Positions 33,056 through 42,466 are shown, counted from the first letter of the stretch. The stretch: 64,000 bases of DNA from Palsa-744 sp036498265 (GCA_036498265.1 DASYFT010000005.1:62001-126000); one strand, 5' to 3'. The notes: generated by a model from the sequence alone, not told the origin. Numbers and translations are program-made.

Positions 33056-34132
33056 TCAGCGAGCCAGTGCCGCGCGCACTGCTCCACCCATCTCGGCGAG
33101 CGCCTCGCGCGGTCCCGTGCCGAGGATCAGCGCGTGCATGAAGCCGTGCACGTATCCGGGGTGCCGCCTGAGGATGGTGTGCACCCCTGCTTCGCGTAGC
33201 TTGCGCGCGTACGCCTCGCCCTCGTCGCGAAGCGGATCGAAGCCCGCGGTGACCACCAGCGCCGGCGCGGTCGCCGGATCCACCTCGCCGAGCAGCGGCG
33301 ATACGCGTGGATCGTGGCGATCGCCGTCGGGGCCGATCAGCTGCTCCTCGTACCAGTCCATGTTCTCCTTCGTGAGGACGAACCCCTCGGCGAACTCGAG
33401 GCGTGAGTGGGTCGTCTCCACCAGATCGGTGACCGGGTAGATCAGCAGCTGGAACGCAGGGGTCGCGCCTCCGTCGGCCAGCGCCTGGCGTGCGGTGACG
33501 GCCGCCAGGTGGCCGCCGGCGCTGTCTCCCGCGACGGCGATGCGGGCGGGATCGGCACCCAGCTCGGCTGCGCGGGCGACCGCGTCGCGGAAGGCCGCCA
33601 GCGCGTCGTCGACCCCGGCCGGAAACCGGTTCTCCGGCGCGAGCCGGTAGTCCACGCTCAGCACGCGGGCGCCCGACGCCCGTGCCAGCAGCCGGCAGGG
33701 CAGGTCGTGCGTGTCGAGATCGCCGGCCACCCACCCGCCGCCGTGGTAGTAGACGATCAGGGCCCCGTTGCCCGCGTCTTCGTGGCCGGGAGGCGTGTAC
33801 AGCCGGGCCGCCAGCGGCCCGGCCGCTCCGGCGACCGTGATCTCGCGCACCTCCCCAATGCCGATCCGGGGTCCCTCCACCACCCGCACCGCGTGACGGA
33901 GGTCCTTGCGCGCCTGCTCGGGGCTGCCGCTCGAGAGCGGCGGCCGCGGGTTGCGGTCCTCGAGCTTCAGCAGTACCTGCATGTCGAGGTCCAGCTCGAG
34001 GCCGTCGCGACGGATCGGCTCGCCGGCGATGCGCCGCTTGACCGCCGCGGGAAGCGCCGCGATCGCCCTCGCGGCCGCGATCTCGAGCCGGTCGGCGACG
34101 GTCAGCGGTTCTCCAGCTTGCACGCGTGACAC
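33056..34132 (-). CDS. Alpha/beta hydrolase, HSL-type esterase/lipase
   Basis: 358 aa from GTG 34132. It shows the oxyanion motif HGGG at 130-133, the nucleophile Ser 204 in GDSAGG, an Asp in GFDPLRDEG and a His in YVHGFMH near the C-terminus: the full catalytic triad of hormone-sensitive-lipase-like esterases (family IV). It should hydrolyse short- to medium-chain acyl esters. A 60-residue cap domain precedes the core. Probably cytoplasmic, as no signal is seen. Confidence 0.9.
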   Translation of the reverse strand: MSRVQAGEPLTVADRLEIAAARAIAALPAAVKRRIAGEPIRRDGLELDLDMQVLLKLEDRNPRPPLSSGSPEQARKDLRHAVRVVEGPRIGIGEVREITVAGAAGPLAARLYTPPGHEDAGNGALIVYYHGGGWVAGDLDTHDLPCRLLARASGARVLSVDYRLAPENRFPAGVDDALAAFRDAVARAAELGADPARIAVAGDSAGGHLAAVTARQALADGGATPAFQLLIYPVTDLVETTHSRLEFAEGFVLTKENMDWYEEQLIGPDGDRHDPRVSPLLGEVDPATAPALVVTAGFDPLRDEGEAYARKLREAGVHTILRRHPGYVHGFMHALILGTGPREALAEMGGAVRAALAR

Positions 34133-34174
34133 TGGTTGCGACCCTACACCGCCTGCGGCCGCTAGGCTTGCCGC

Positions 34175-34444
34175 ATGTGCCGAAACATCAGATCACTCCA
34201 CAACTTCGACCCGCCCGCGTCGGAGAGCGAGGTCCACGACGCGTCGCTGCAGTACGTGCGCAAGATCAGCGGCTCGACAAAGCCGTCGCTCGCCAACAGC
34301 GCAGCGTTCGAGCGAGCCGTCGAGGAGGTCGCCGCGGCCACGAGGCGCCTGCTGGATGACCTCGTCACGAGCGCTCCCCCGAAGGACCGCGAGCTCGAGG
34401 CGGCCAAGCGCCGCGCCCGCTCCCGCGAGCGCTTCGCGGCGTAG
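34175..34444 (+). CDS. DUF2277 protein
   Basis: 89 aa. MCRNIRSLHNFDPPASESEV at the N-terminus, YVRKISGSTKPS and a C-terminal APPKDRELEAAKRRAR are the whole-length marks of DUF2277, a small helical family of unknown role common in actinobacteria. The N-terminal Cys/Arg pattern is fully kept. It is divergent from the esterase gene, 42 bases away. Confidence 0.92.
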   Translation: MCRNIRSLHNFDPPASESEVHDASLQYVRKISGSTKPSLANSAAFERAVEEVAAATRRLLDDLVTSAPPKDRELEAAKRRARSRERFAA

Positions 34445-34513
34445 CGACGGTCGGAGCCGGCCGGCTCGCGCGCGGGCCGGCGGCGGCTCCGGCCGGCGCT
34501 AGGGTGGGGGCGC

Positions 34514-34939
34514 ATGTGGGTCCAACGCGAGCTGACCCTCCAGCCGCGGCGGCGCGGGTTCCACCTGATCACGCAAGAGGTGCTGGAGCCGCTTCCAGAG
34601 GTGCTGGACCTCGGCGTGGGGCTGCTGCATCTGCTCCTGCGTCACACGTCTGCGTCGCTCACGCTCAACGAGAACGCGAGCCCGGACGTTCGCCGGGACT
34701 TCGAGACGTGGTTCGACCGGGCGGTGCCCGAGGAGGGCGATCTGTGGACGCACACACTGGAGGGACCCGACGACATGCCCGCCCACATAAAGGCGTCCCT
34801 GCTCGGCGCGACGTTGACGCTCCCCGTCGCCGGAGGGCGCCTCGCGCTCGGAACCTGGCAGGGCATCTACCTCTGCGAGCACCGCGACCGGGGCGGGCCG
34901 CGGTCGCTGGTCGCGACGCTGTGGGGCGAGCGGGGCTAG
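34514..34939 (+). CDS. YjbQ/UPF0047 family protein
   Basis: 141 aa. HTSASLTLNENASPDVRRD and WQGIYLCEHRDRGG are the two signature blocks of the YjbQ beta-barrel family (secondary thiamine-phosphate synthase by old annotation). The His/Glu/Asn cluster probably binds a metal or phosphate. Its true function is uncertain. Its stop overlaps the stop of the convergent small gene by 4 bases. Confidence 0.92.
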   Translation: MWVQRELTLQPRRRGFHLITQEVLEPLPEVLDLGVGLLHLLLRHTSASLTLNENASPDVRRDFETWFDRAVPEEGDLWTHTLEGPDDMPAHIKASLLGATLTLPVAGGRLALGTWQGIYLCEHRDRGGPRSLVATLWGERG

Positions 34940-35238
34940 CCGGCGGGCGCTCCGCTGGCGTCGTCTCCGGCGGCGATCACGAAGACGATGTGCCGGCGAG
35001 CCAGGGTGAGATAGGGGTGAAGCTCGGCCGGGCCGCCCTCGATCGGCGAGACCTTGACGTCGGTGAGCGTTATGAAATCCCGCTCGGAGGCGTTCAGCAC
35101 GTCGGAGACCCGGCTCCGGTAGCCATCGCGGGCAAGGGTGAGCTCGCCCTCGATCCGGTGTCGCTCGGTCTCGATCGTGATCCGCTCCTGGCGGTGTTCC
35201 ATGCCCGGGAAGTCATCCCCGGGTTCGTCGGCGCTCAT
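34936..35238 (-). CDS. DUF6812-like small protein
   Basis: 100 aa from ATG 35238. The body (ERITIETERHRIEGELTLA, RVSDVLNASERDFITLTDV, LARRHIVFVIA) is a small beta-sheet protein of the kind now called DUF6812, seen in Thermoleophilia and other actinobacteria. Its N-terminus is disordered and acidic. No function is known. It is convergent with YjbQ and lies 19 bases before the end of... the NHL gene on the same strand, which starts further up. Confidence 0.65.
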   Translation of the reverse strand: MSADEPGDDFPGMEHRQERITIETERHRIEGELTLARDGYRSRVSDVLNASERDFITLTDVKVSPIEGGPAELHPYLTLARRHIVFVIAAGDDASGAPAG

Positions 35239-35257
35239 CGTCGAACCATTATCGGCG

Positions 35258-37540
35258 CTAGCGACCGACCCTGTAGGTCCTCGTGGACAGCGCCCGGCGC
35301 CCCGTGGGCCCCGCGGCAACCACGCTGACTGTCGCGATGAGCGTCCTGCGCCGCCCCAGGGCGCGGCGCAGGCGGCGCAGCGCTCCCGGGCCGACACGCA
35401 GTCGGACGTGGGTCGTGCGCGCGGGCAGCAGCGAGCGGGCGTCGGCGATCAGCGCCACGGCGTGCCTGCCGCCACTCGGCAGCAGCGTCGCGGTGGCCAG
35501 GATCTTGCAGCCGCGCTGGCAGCTGACCGCAAGGGCCAGCGCCCGCCTCGCGAGCACGGCCCCGCGGTGTTGCAGGCTGACGTGGAGGACCGGAGCCACG
35601 TCGAGCGGCGGCGGCCACGTGCCGGCTGCCAGGCAGCCGCTCCCGGCGGGGGAGACGGGGTCGAACCGCTCCACCCGGTTGTTGTTCGTGTCGGCGACGT
35701 AGACGCTCCCGTTGCAGTCCACGGCCACGGCCGTCGGCTGCGAGAACGCGCCGAGGCCGGCGCCCCGCACGCCCCACTTCGCCAGGAAGCGGCCGCGCCC
35801 GTCGAACACTTGAACCCGGTTGTTTTCGCTGTCGACGACGTAGACGCGGCCGGCCGCGTCTGTCGCGACGCCGGTCGGAGAGTGGAAGCGGCCGTCGCCG
35901 CTGCCGGCCGATCCCCATTCGCCGAGCACGCTGCCCGACGGCGAGAGCTCGACGATGCGATCGTTCCCGGTGTCGGCCACGTAGGCGTTGCCGCCCCCGT
36001 CGACGGCGACCGCGGCAGGATGCCTGAAGGCGCCGGTCCCGCTCCCCGCCGAGCCGTCTCCTTCGCCCGCTCCGAAGCGGGCCAGCAGTGAGCCCGAGGG
36101 GCTGTAGAGCAGGACGCGGTTGTGCCCGCTGTCAGCGACCCAGGTGAGATCGGGGCCGGCGGCGACGGCGACGGAGCCGGCGCCGTTCAGCTGCGCACCG
36201 CCGATCGCCGCGGGGCCGCCGATCTCGGACATGAAGGTGCCATCGCCCCACAGCCGCACCAGCCGTTCGTCGCCCTCGTCGGCGACGAGCAGGGAGCCCC
36301 GCGGATCGACGGCGATCCCCTCGGGCTTGTTGAACGTGGATCTGCGTCCGCCGGCCTGCGACCACTGTCCCTCCCACGCCCCCGTCCCGGGAGCGAACAG
36401 GTCGATCCGGTTTCCCGTGGTGTCCGAGGCGAGCAGCCGGCCGGCCGGGTCGATCGCAAGCCCCCGTGGCGCCGTGAGGCCCGCCGGGCCGCGGGCCGAC
36501 ACGCCGATGGTGCGCAGGTAGTTCCCGGTCGGTCCGAACACCTGGACCCGGTCGTTCGCCGTGTCGGCGACATAGGTGTCGCCGGCGGGGTCGCTCGCAA
36601 GGGCGCGTGGGAAGCCCAGCTGGCCGGGTTTGGACCCGAGCCCTCCCCACACGCCGGCGAAGGCGAGAGCGGGGGTCAGCTTGACGACGCGGTGGTTGAT
36701 GTCGTCGGCGACGTAGAGGTCGCCCGCGGCGTCGAGCGCCACGCCGTAGGGGAAGCCGAACTGTTCGCCCCCGGTGCCGTAGGAGCCGACGGCCGTGCGG
36801 AAGACGCCGTTGGGGTCGAACGCCTCGATGCGGTGGTTGTCGTCGTCGCTGACGATCACCTCGCCTTCGTTGGCCGCGACGCCGCGCGGATAGGAGAACT
36901 GGCCGGGGCCGCTTCCGAGCGACCCCCACTGGATCGGTTCGCCGCCTTCCAGGTTGAAGCGCTCGATGCGGTCGTTGCCGCTGTCGGCGACGTAGACGTG
37001 GTTGCCCGCGACGGCGATGCCCCCGCCGGGCGGCTTTGTGAAGTCCTGCGAGGAGCCGAACTTGAACTGCCCGAGGCCGCCGCCGCGGTGGCCCCATGCC
37101 GTTATGAAGGTGCCGCTGCCGTCGAACTTCTCGATCCGGTTGTGGCTCGAGTCGACCACGTAGACGTATCCGGCCGCATCGGTGGCGAGGCCGCCGATGG
37201 GGCCGAACTGGCCGTGCCCGCCGCCATAGGAGCCCCACTCCGTGACGAACGCACCGCCCGCGGTGAACTTCTGCACGACGTAGCTCAGCTGGTCGGCCAC
37301 GTACACGTCCCCTTCGCTGTCCACGGCGACTGCCTCGGGAAAGCGCAGCATCCCCTCGGCGCGCTGGCCGATGACCGACGCCGAGGCGTACGGGCAGGGA
37401 CGGCCGTCCGAGCCCGCGCACACATCCGCCGGCGCCGCCGCCGCGCCGATCCAGGCGAGGATGCCGCTGAGGACCACCGTGAGCGCGGCCGCGCACGCCG
37501 GCAGGCGCAGGCAGCGGGCGCGATGGTGGGCGATCCTCAT
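35258..37540 (-). CDS. Secreted NHL-repeat protein (12 repeats)
   Basis: 760 aa with a Sec signal (about 1-36). Twelve NHL units follow from about residue 60 to 640, each with the pattern GxFxxPxGVAVDxxGxVYVADxxNNRVxxF. Twelve repeats would make two six-bladed propellers. The C-terminal 120 residues are a beta-rich segment with a CQRGC pair and an Arg-rich end (SVVAAGPTGRRALSTRTYRVGR). NHL propellers bind proteins or RNA, and secreted ones may bind surface polymers. No active site is visible. Confidence 0.88.
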   Translation of the reverse strand: MRIAHHRARCLRLPACAAALTVVLSGILAWIGAAAAPADVCAGSDGRPCPYASASVIGQRAEGMLRFPEAVAVDSEGDVYVADQLSYVVQKFTAGGAFVTEWGSYGGGHGQFGPIGGLATDAAGYVYVVDSSHNRIEKFDGSGTFITAWGHRGGGLGQFKFGSSQDFTKPPGGGIAVAGNHVYVADSGNDRIERFNLEGGEPIQWGSLGSGPGQFSYPRGVAANEGEVIVSDDDNHRIEAFDPNGVFRTAVGSYGTGGEQFGFPYGVALDAAGDLYVADDINHRVVKLTPALAFAGVWGGLGSKPGQLGFPRALASDPAGDTYVADTANDRVQVFGPTGNYLRTIGVSARGPAGLTAPRGLAIDPAGRLLASDTTGNRIDLFAPGTGAWEGQWSQAGGRRSTFNKPEGIAVDPRGSLLVADEGDERLVRLWGDGTFMSEIGGPAAIGGAQLNGAGSVAVAAGPDLTWVADSGHNRVLLYSPSGSLLARFGAGEGDGSAGSGTGAFRHPAAVAVDGGGNAYVADTGNDRIVELSPSGSVLGEWGSAGSGDGRFHSPTGVATDAAGRVYVVDSENNRVQVFDGRGRFLAKWGVRGAGLGAFSQPTAVAVDCNGSVYVADTNNNRVERFDPVSPAGSGCLAAGTWPPPLDVAPVLHVSLQHRGAVLARRALALAVSCQRGCKILATATLLPSGGRHAVALIADARSLLPARTTHVRLRVGPGALRRLRRALGRRRTLIATVSVVAAGPTGRRALSTRTYRVGR

Positions 37541-37588
37541 CGCCGGATCAAAACACCCCGTGATCCGATCCGGAGCGGTCGAAGACGC

Positions 37589-38608
37589 TCAGACGATCCG
37601 CTCTGGAGTGCGCGCCGGCAGGCCGGCGCGATCCGAGGGAGGCGGTGCGACGCGCCCGGGCGAGGCCGGCCGGTTGCGCTCCTCGCGGACGATGTAGAGC
37701 GGGCGGTGCTTGACCTCGTCGTAGATCCGGCCGACGTACTCGCCGATCACCCCCAGGGCGATCAGCTGGATGCCCCCGAGCAGCAGGATCGCGATCGTCA
37801 GCGAGCTGAAGCCTGGAAGGTAGGAGTCCGCGATCCGGAGGCCGATCACGACGGGGATCGCCACGAACGCCACGCCGGCGCTCAGCAGCCCGGCGTAGGT
37901 GGCCAGCTGCAACGGCAGGTGCGAGAAGGACGCGATCGCGTCCAGCGAGAAGCGCAGCATCTTGCGGAGCGTGTACTTCGTCTCGCCCGCGTGCCGCGCG
38001 TCGCGCTGGTAGGAGACCGCCGTCTGGTTGAACCCGACCCAGACCGTCATGCCGCGCAGGAAGCGCGAGCGCTCGGTCATCGCCAGCAGGGCGTTGAGCG
38101 CCCCGCGGTCGAGCAGGCGGAAGTCGCCCGAGTTGGGCTCGAGGTCCACCTGGGCGAGCTTGTCGAAGAGCTTGTAGAACCACGAGGCGGTCGCGAGCTT
38201 GAACGCCGTCTCGCCCTGGCGCCGCTTGCGCACGGCGTACACCACGTCGGCGCCCTGGCTCCACTGGGCGACCATGTCGGGGATCAGCTCCGGAGGATCC
38301 TGGAGATCCGCATCGATCATCGCCACGACGTCGCCGGCCGCGTGCTCCAGCCCGGCGGTGAGTGCCGCCTGGTGGCCGAAGTTGCGCGACAGGTGGATGA
38401 CGCGAACCCGCGGGTCGGTGGCGGCGATGCCGTCGAGCAGCTCGGGCGTGCGGTCGGAGCTGCCGTCATTCACCAGCACGAGCTCGAACTCGTAGTCCGC
38501 CACGGCGGCGATCGTGCGCGCGACGAACTCCTGGATCAGCTCCTGCTCGTCGTACACAGGGGCCACCACGCTCAACATGGTGGGGGTGCGAGGTGGTCTA
38601 TCGGCCAT
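37589..38608 (-). CDS. GT2 glycosyltransferase, GtrB/DPM1-like
   Basis: 339 aa. The GT-A domain (LSVVAPVYDEQELIQEF, LVNDGSSDRTPE, the DxD at MIDADLQDPPEL) is followed by two C-terminal helices (about 235-260 and 270-295). This is the architecture of GtrB and related enzymes that put a sugar on undecaprenyl or other polyprenyl phosphate at the inner face of the membrane. A GtrA-type gene is divergent 102 bases away, which fits a shared pathway for surface glycan decoration. Confidence 0.9.
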   Translation of the reverse strand: MADRPPRTPTMLSVVAPVYDEQELIQEFVARTIAAVADYEFELVLVNDGSSDRTPELLDGIAATDPRVRVIHLSRNFGHQAALTAGLEHAAGDVVAMIDADLQDPPELIPDMVAQWSQGADVVYAVRKRRQGETAFKLATASWFYKLFDKLAQVDLEPNSGDFRLLDRGALNALLAMTERSRFLRGMTVWVGFNQTAVSYQRDARHAGETKYTLRKMLRFSLDAIASFSHLPLQLATYAGLLSAGVAFVAIPVVIGLRIADSYLPGFSSLTIAILLLGGIQLIALGVIGEYVGRIYDEVKHRPLYIVREERNRPASPGRVAPPPSDRAGLPARTPERIV

Positions 38609-38710
38609 GGTCAGAGCCTCGATGCAGGTATCCAGGAGATGGGGGACGTCTCACCATCTTCCCGCGCCAGCCTAAGCCATCCATGAATTTATCGGTCATC
38701 CTGTCTGGGG

Positions 38711-39190
38711 ATGCACTCCAAGCGCCCTGAGCCCTCGAAAGCGCCAACCAGCGTAGCGGGCGCCCGCCGTGCTCTTCGCGCTCCGCTGCTCGTGCAGTTC
38801 TTGAAGTTCGGCACCGTGGGAGTGTCCAACACGCTGATCACGTTCGTCGTGTACGGGCTGCTTCTGAAGGTGTTCGGGGTCTGGTACCTGGCCGCCTCGG
38901 CGGTCGGCTTCATCGCCGGCGCCACCAACGGCTTTCTCCTCAACAGGCGCTGGACCTTCCGCGGTCACGTCGGCGACGCGCTCACACCGGTGCGCTGGGC
39001 CGTCGTGCAGACCTGCGGGCTGGGGATCAACGAGGGGCTGTTGTATCTCTTCGTCCACGACGCGCACCTGGACAAGCTGCTGGCCCAGGTGTTCGCGACC
39101 GCCGTCGTCACGATCACGACGTTCTTCGCCAACCGCGCATGGACGTTTCGGACGCAGCCGCCGGTGGCGATGGTCGACACAGACCTCTGA
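38711..39190 (+). CDS. GtrA-family membrane protein
   Basis: 159 aa with four transmembrane helices. FLKFGTVGVSNTLITFVVYGLL, FLLNRRWTF and the second FFANRAWTF are the family marks. GtrA proteins are thought to flip or deliver polyprenyl-phosphate sugars made by GtrB. Neighbouring GT2 and methyltransferase genes support a surface polysaccharide role. Confidence 0.9.
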   Translation: MHSKRPEPSKAPTSVAGARRALRAPLLVQFLKFGTVGVSNTLITFVVYGLLLKVFGVWYLAASAVGFIAGATNGFLLNRRWTFRGHVGDALTPVRWAVVQTCGLGINEGLLYLFVHDAHLDKLLAQVFATAVVTITTFFANRAWTFRTQPPVAMVDTDL

Positions 39191-39211
39191 GCGCCGCGCC
39201 CGCCGGGGCCC

Positions 39212-39940
39212 TCAGCGGAACACCGCGAGCAGGGACAGCCCGGCGGGGATCCTGCCGCCGTGCGAGATCACGCCGGCCTCGAGCAGCAGCGGGCGCTCGA
39301 GCAGCCAGTTGATCGGTCTCGGCGGCACCCACAGGTCGAGGCTCGACTCGGTTGTCTTCGTGCTGAGGCGGTCGAGCACGCGCAGGATGATGGCCGCCGG
39401 GAGCAGCAGCGAGTTGAAGTACGTCGTGCGGACCTGCTCCCACCCCGCCTCTTCGGCCGCTCGCTCCAGCGAGCGGCGCGTGTAGCGGCGATGGTGGTGG
39501 TTGATCTCGTCATGGCCGCTCCAGAGCCACGGGTATGCGGGGACGGTGACGAGCAGCGACCCGCCCGGTGTGACCGTTCGGCGCATCTCGCGCAGCGCGC
39601 CGACGTCGTCATCGAGGTGCTCGATCACGTCGAGGCTGACGGCAAGATCGAAGCTGTCGGCTGTGAACGGCATATCCAGAACCGACCCCTCGACGACCTC
39701 GCCGGTGCCCCGATCGCGAGCGACCAGCACGCTGGTGTGAGACAGCTCGACGCCGGTGACGCTCCCATGGCGCGCGAGCTCGAGCATGTTGCGACCGCTT
39801 CCGCAACCGGCATCCAGGATGCGCGCCCGGGCGGGAAGGCGCAGGCCATCGAGAACCCGCTCGATGACCGTCCGCCGACCTCGGTACCACCAATGACGAT
39901 CCTCCGCCTGGTGGGTCTGCAGCTCGTAGTCGCGATCCAT
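39212..39940 (-). CDS. Class I SAM-dependent methyltransferase
   Basis: 242 aa. SAM-binding motif I is ARILDAGCGSGRNMLELA, motif II lies around DLAVSLDVIEHLDDD, and the later VTPGGSLLVTVPAYPWLW is motif III. The start has the HQAEDRHWWYRGRR segment common in methyltransferases of surface-glycan clusters. The acceptor is unknown; its place beside GT2/GtrA genes hints at glycan or lipid methylation. Convergent with gtrA-like gene, 21 bases apart. Confidence 0.88.
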   Translation of the reverse strand: MDRDYELQTHQAEDRHWWYRGRRTVIERVLDGLRLPARARILDAGCGSGRNMLELARHGSVTGVELSHTSVLVARDRGTGEVVEGSVLDMPFTADSFDLAVSLDVIEHLDDDVGALREMRRTVTPGGSLLVTVPAYPWLWSGHDEINHHHRRYTRRSLERAAEEAGWEQVRTTYFNSLLLPAAIILRVLDRLSTKTTESSLDLWVPPRPINWLLERPLLLEAGVISHGGRIPAGLSLLAVFR

Positions 39941-40046
39941 CCGGGCAGCATCCTTTCCTATCCGGCCGTCGTCGCGCCGCGTCCCCGCCCTTGCGGGGTG
40001 CCCCGCGGCAGCCGCGCGCGGCTCTCGGGGTGGCCGCCAGGCGCTG

Positions 40047-40052
40047 TATTGT
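40047..40052 (+). promoter_or_regulatory. Candidate -10 (TATTGT) of a leaderless gene
   Basis: A TANNNT hexamer lies eight bases before GTG 40060, so transcription could begin at or next to the start codon. No Shine-Dalgarno is present. Inferred from spacing. Confidence 0.35.
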
Positions 40053-40059
40053 CGGGCCG

Positions 40060-41751
40060 GTGACCGGGTGGGGCGCCGGCGTCCAGGGCCGCGGGGCCAG
40101 GCCGTTCAATCCGTCCTCCCTGCCCGCCTCCCGCGCCACCCGCGCCTCCCGCGGGGCCATCGTGCTCCTGGCCGTGGCAGCCCTGGCGGGTCTCGGCACC
40201 GCTGTTCCCGACGTACGGGCGGCCGGGGGCAGCGCCCGTGGCAGATCTGCGACGTCAGATTCACGCGGGTGGTCGCGACCCGGCCTGATCAGGACGCCGT
40301 GCGCCGTGCTCGGCGGGCCGCAGGTTGCCTTCCCGAGCGAAGCCCCGAGCCTTCCGAGCGGCCCGGGCGGGGTCGCGTGGGCCAGCGACGCCGCCGGCTG
40401 CCCGTCCGCCGGCAGCGGCGCCTCGGCGATCACGCTCGCCGCGACGGGGGCCGAAGGTCGTCCCACGGTGTCGAGCACGGCGCCCCTGCCTGGCGCCCTG
40501 GCGGGCGACGTGGCCGCCGTGGGGGGGACCTTCGGGCGGCTGACGATCGCCACCGGCGTGCAGGATGCCGGCTCGCCGGGGCGCTCGGCGACCGTGCTGC
40601 AGGGCCGATCCACTGCGCCGCTCGGCGCGCCTGAGCTCTCCCAGCCCGGCTCTGTCCTCGCGCTGAGCCGCGCCTACCTCGGCGACGTCGCCCTCGCAAC
40701 GGTCGAGGGCTCCTCGATCGCGGTTCGAGTCGAGCGCCACTACATGCATCACTTCGGGCCGCCGCGCCTGATCCCGATCCCCGGCGGAGGTGTGAGCGCA
40801 CTCGTCGCCGCCATGGACTTCCGCTCCGACGTGCTGGTCGCGTGGCAGCAGGGATCCTCGGTCTATGCCCACATGCTGCGCGCCTCCGAACGTGCCGACC
40901 CGACCCAGAGGGTGGGGCGGAGCGCCGCGAACCCGCAGCTGCAGGCGCTGGTCAGCGACAACGATCACGGCGTGGTCGCCTGGTCGAGTGCCGCCCAGGC
41001 AAGCGGGTCGCGCGCCACGCGCACCTACGTCAACCTGTCGGGCCCCGGGGTGCGCTTCGGCTCTCCCCGCAGGATCGCGTCCTTCCCCGATCCCGCCGGC
41101 TTCGGTGCCGGCCCGGGGTCGCTGGCGCTGGCGAGGCTCTCCACGGAGAACGTCGTGCTCTTCTGGACCGACGCCGAGCAAGGCCACTACGTCGTGCGCG
41201 GCGCCCAGATCGTCGCCGCGGCCGCAGGCGCCGCAACGTCCCTCTCCGATCCCCACGCGCAGTCGGTCCTCGCGGGGCTCGCACCGGGAGCCGACGGGGA
41301 GGCGATCGCGCTGTGGACGAGCCCCCCCGGCGGACATGCGGCGGCGCGCGCGCCGCGCACCCAGCTCTGGGCGGCCCGCACGCTGGTGGTCCCCCATAAC
41401 AGGCTCGTGTCGGCGCCGGCGCAGATGATCGCGGCGCCAGGCCCCCTCGAGGAGGTCAGCGTGGCCGTCGACCCGCGTGACGATCGCCCGCTCGTCGCCT
41501 GGCGCGCGCGGCCGGATCCGCGCGGCATCGGCTACGCGGTCGGCGAGCCGGCGCGCGGCGCGGGTGCGGCGGCGCTCGCGGCGCACCGCCGGGCGGCACG
41601 CGCGCTGGTCGCGGCCACTCGGCCGGCGCCGGCCACGCCCTGGTGGGCGATCGCGCTCGGCTGCTGCGCCGCCGTCGCGGTGATCGCGGGCGCGGCGATC
41701 CACCGTCGCCGGCGGGCGCTCGCCGCCGGCCGCCGTCGCGATACGCGCTGA
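40060..41751 (+). CDS. Membrane-anchored protein of unknown function
   Basis: 563 aa from GTG 40060. TATTGT at 40047-40052 fits a -10 element seven bases before it, so the gene may be leaderless. A Sec signal (about 24-46) precedes a 480-residue beta-rich, Gly/Ala/Ser-rich outer part with repeated short patterns (DVLVAWQQGSSVYAHML, HGVVAWSSAAQ, ENVVLFWTDAEQGHYVV, EAIALWTS) that look like propeller blades. A C-terminal helix (about 527-545) and basic tail anchor it. I recognise no family. Next to the glycan genes, but no active site is visible. Confidence 0.6.
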   Translation: MTGWGAGVQGRGARPFNPSSLPASRATRASRGAIVLLAVAALAGLGTAVPDVRAAGGSARGRSATSDSRGWSRPGLIRTPCAVLGGPQVAFPSEAPSLPSGPGGVAWASDAAGCPSAGSGASAITLAATGAEGRPTVSSTAPLPGALAGDVAAVGGTFGRLTIATGVQDAGSPGRSATVLQGRSTAPLGAPELSQPGSVLALSRAYLGDVALATVEGSSIAVRVERHYMHHFGPPRLIPIPGGGVSALVAAMDFRSDVLVAWQQGSSVYAHMLRASERADPTQRVGRSAANPQLQALVSDNDHGVVAWSSAAQASGSRATRTYVNLSGPGVRFGSPRRIASFPDPAGFGAGPGSLALARLSTENVVLFWTDAEQGHYVVRGAQIVAAAAGAATSLSDPHAQSVLAGLAPGADGEAIALWTSPPGGHAAARAPRTQLWAARTLVVPHNRLVSAPAQMIAAPGPLEEVSVAVDPRDDRPLVAWRARPDPRGIGYAVGEPARGAGAAALAAHRRAARALVAATRPAPATPWWAIALGCCAAVAVIAGAAIHRRRRALAAGRRRDTR

Positions 41752-41758
41752 GCGCCGC

Positions 41759-42466
41759 TCAGGATGTGGCGAGCGCCGAGCGCAGGAAGCTCACGGTCCG
41801 CTCCCAGGAGAGCCGCGCAGCCTGCTCGTCGTAGGTTCCGAGGCGGTTGGTGTCGTTGAAGAACGCATGCCCGGCGCCCTCGTAGTAGTGGAACGTGACG
41901 TCCACGCCGGCCTCCCGGAGCTCGGATTCGAGCCCCTTCGCGGCATCCAGCGGGACGAATTCGTCGGCCGTGCCGAAGTGACCCAGGACCGGGCCTTTGA
42001 TCTTCGTGAAGTCCGGCTTGCCGTGCGGCATCACGTAGTAGTAGGTCACCGCAGCCGCTATCTGCGGGCATGCGGCCGCCGCCCACAGCGACAGCCCGCC
42101 ACCGAGGCAGAAGCCCAGCGACCCCACCCCGGGACCGGCGGCGCCCTCGACTGGCGGCCCCTCCACGCCCGGCTGGGAGCTGAGGAACTCGGCGGCGCCG
42201 CACATGTCCTTCTCGACGTCCGGCATCGACAGGGCCATCATCTTCTGCTGGGCCTCGCTGGGCTCGGCGGTCGTCTCCCCGCGGTAGAGGTCGGGTGCCA
42301 GGGCGTAGAAGCCCTCTGCGGCGAGCCGGTCACAGACCGAGCGGATGTGCTCGTCGACGCCCCACCACTCCTGCAGCACGATCGTCGCCGGCCCGTGCTC
42401 GCCGGCGGGCACCGCCAGGTAGCCGGGAGATGTGCCGTGGCTGGTCGGGAACTCGATGTCTGGCAT
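41759..42466 (-). CDS. Dienelactone hydrolase family protein
   Basis: 235 aa. The cysteine nucleophile is Cys 120 in GFCLGGG, and the acid and base are in FGTADEFVP and GAGHAFFN, as in dienelactone hydrolase. The enzyme class opens cyclic lactones during ring-cleavage catabolism, but many members act on other esters. Cytoplasmic, no signal. It converges with the preceding membrane protein gene, 7 bases apart. Confidence 0.9.
   Translation of the reverse strand: MPDIEFPTSHGTSPGYLAVPAGEHGPATIVLQEWWGVDEHIRSVCDRLAAEGFYALAPDLYRGETTAEPSEAQQKMMALSMPDVEKDMCGAAEFLSSQPGVEGPPVEGAAGPGVGSLGFCLGGGLSLWAAAACPQIAAAVTYYYVMPHGKPDFTKIKGPVLGHFGTADEFVPLDAAKGLESELREAGVDVTFHYYEGAGHAFFNDTNRLGTYDEQAARLSWERTVSFLRSALATS

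Noticed and set aside
36122..38686. Long plus-strand frame over the NHL and GT2 genes
   Set aside because: Antisense to two genes with clear repeats and motifs; low-complexity Arg/Asp/Val composition.
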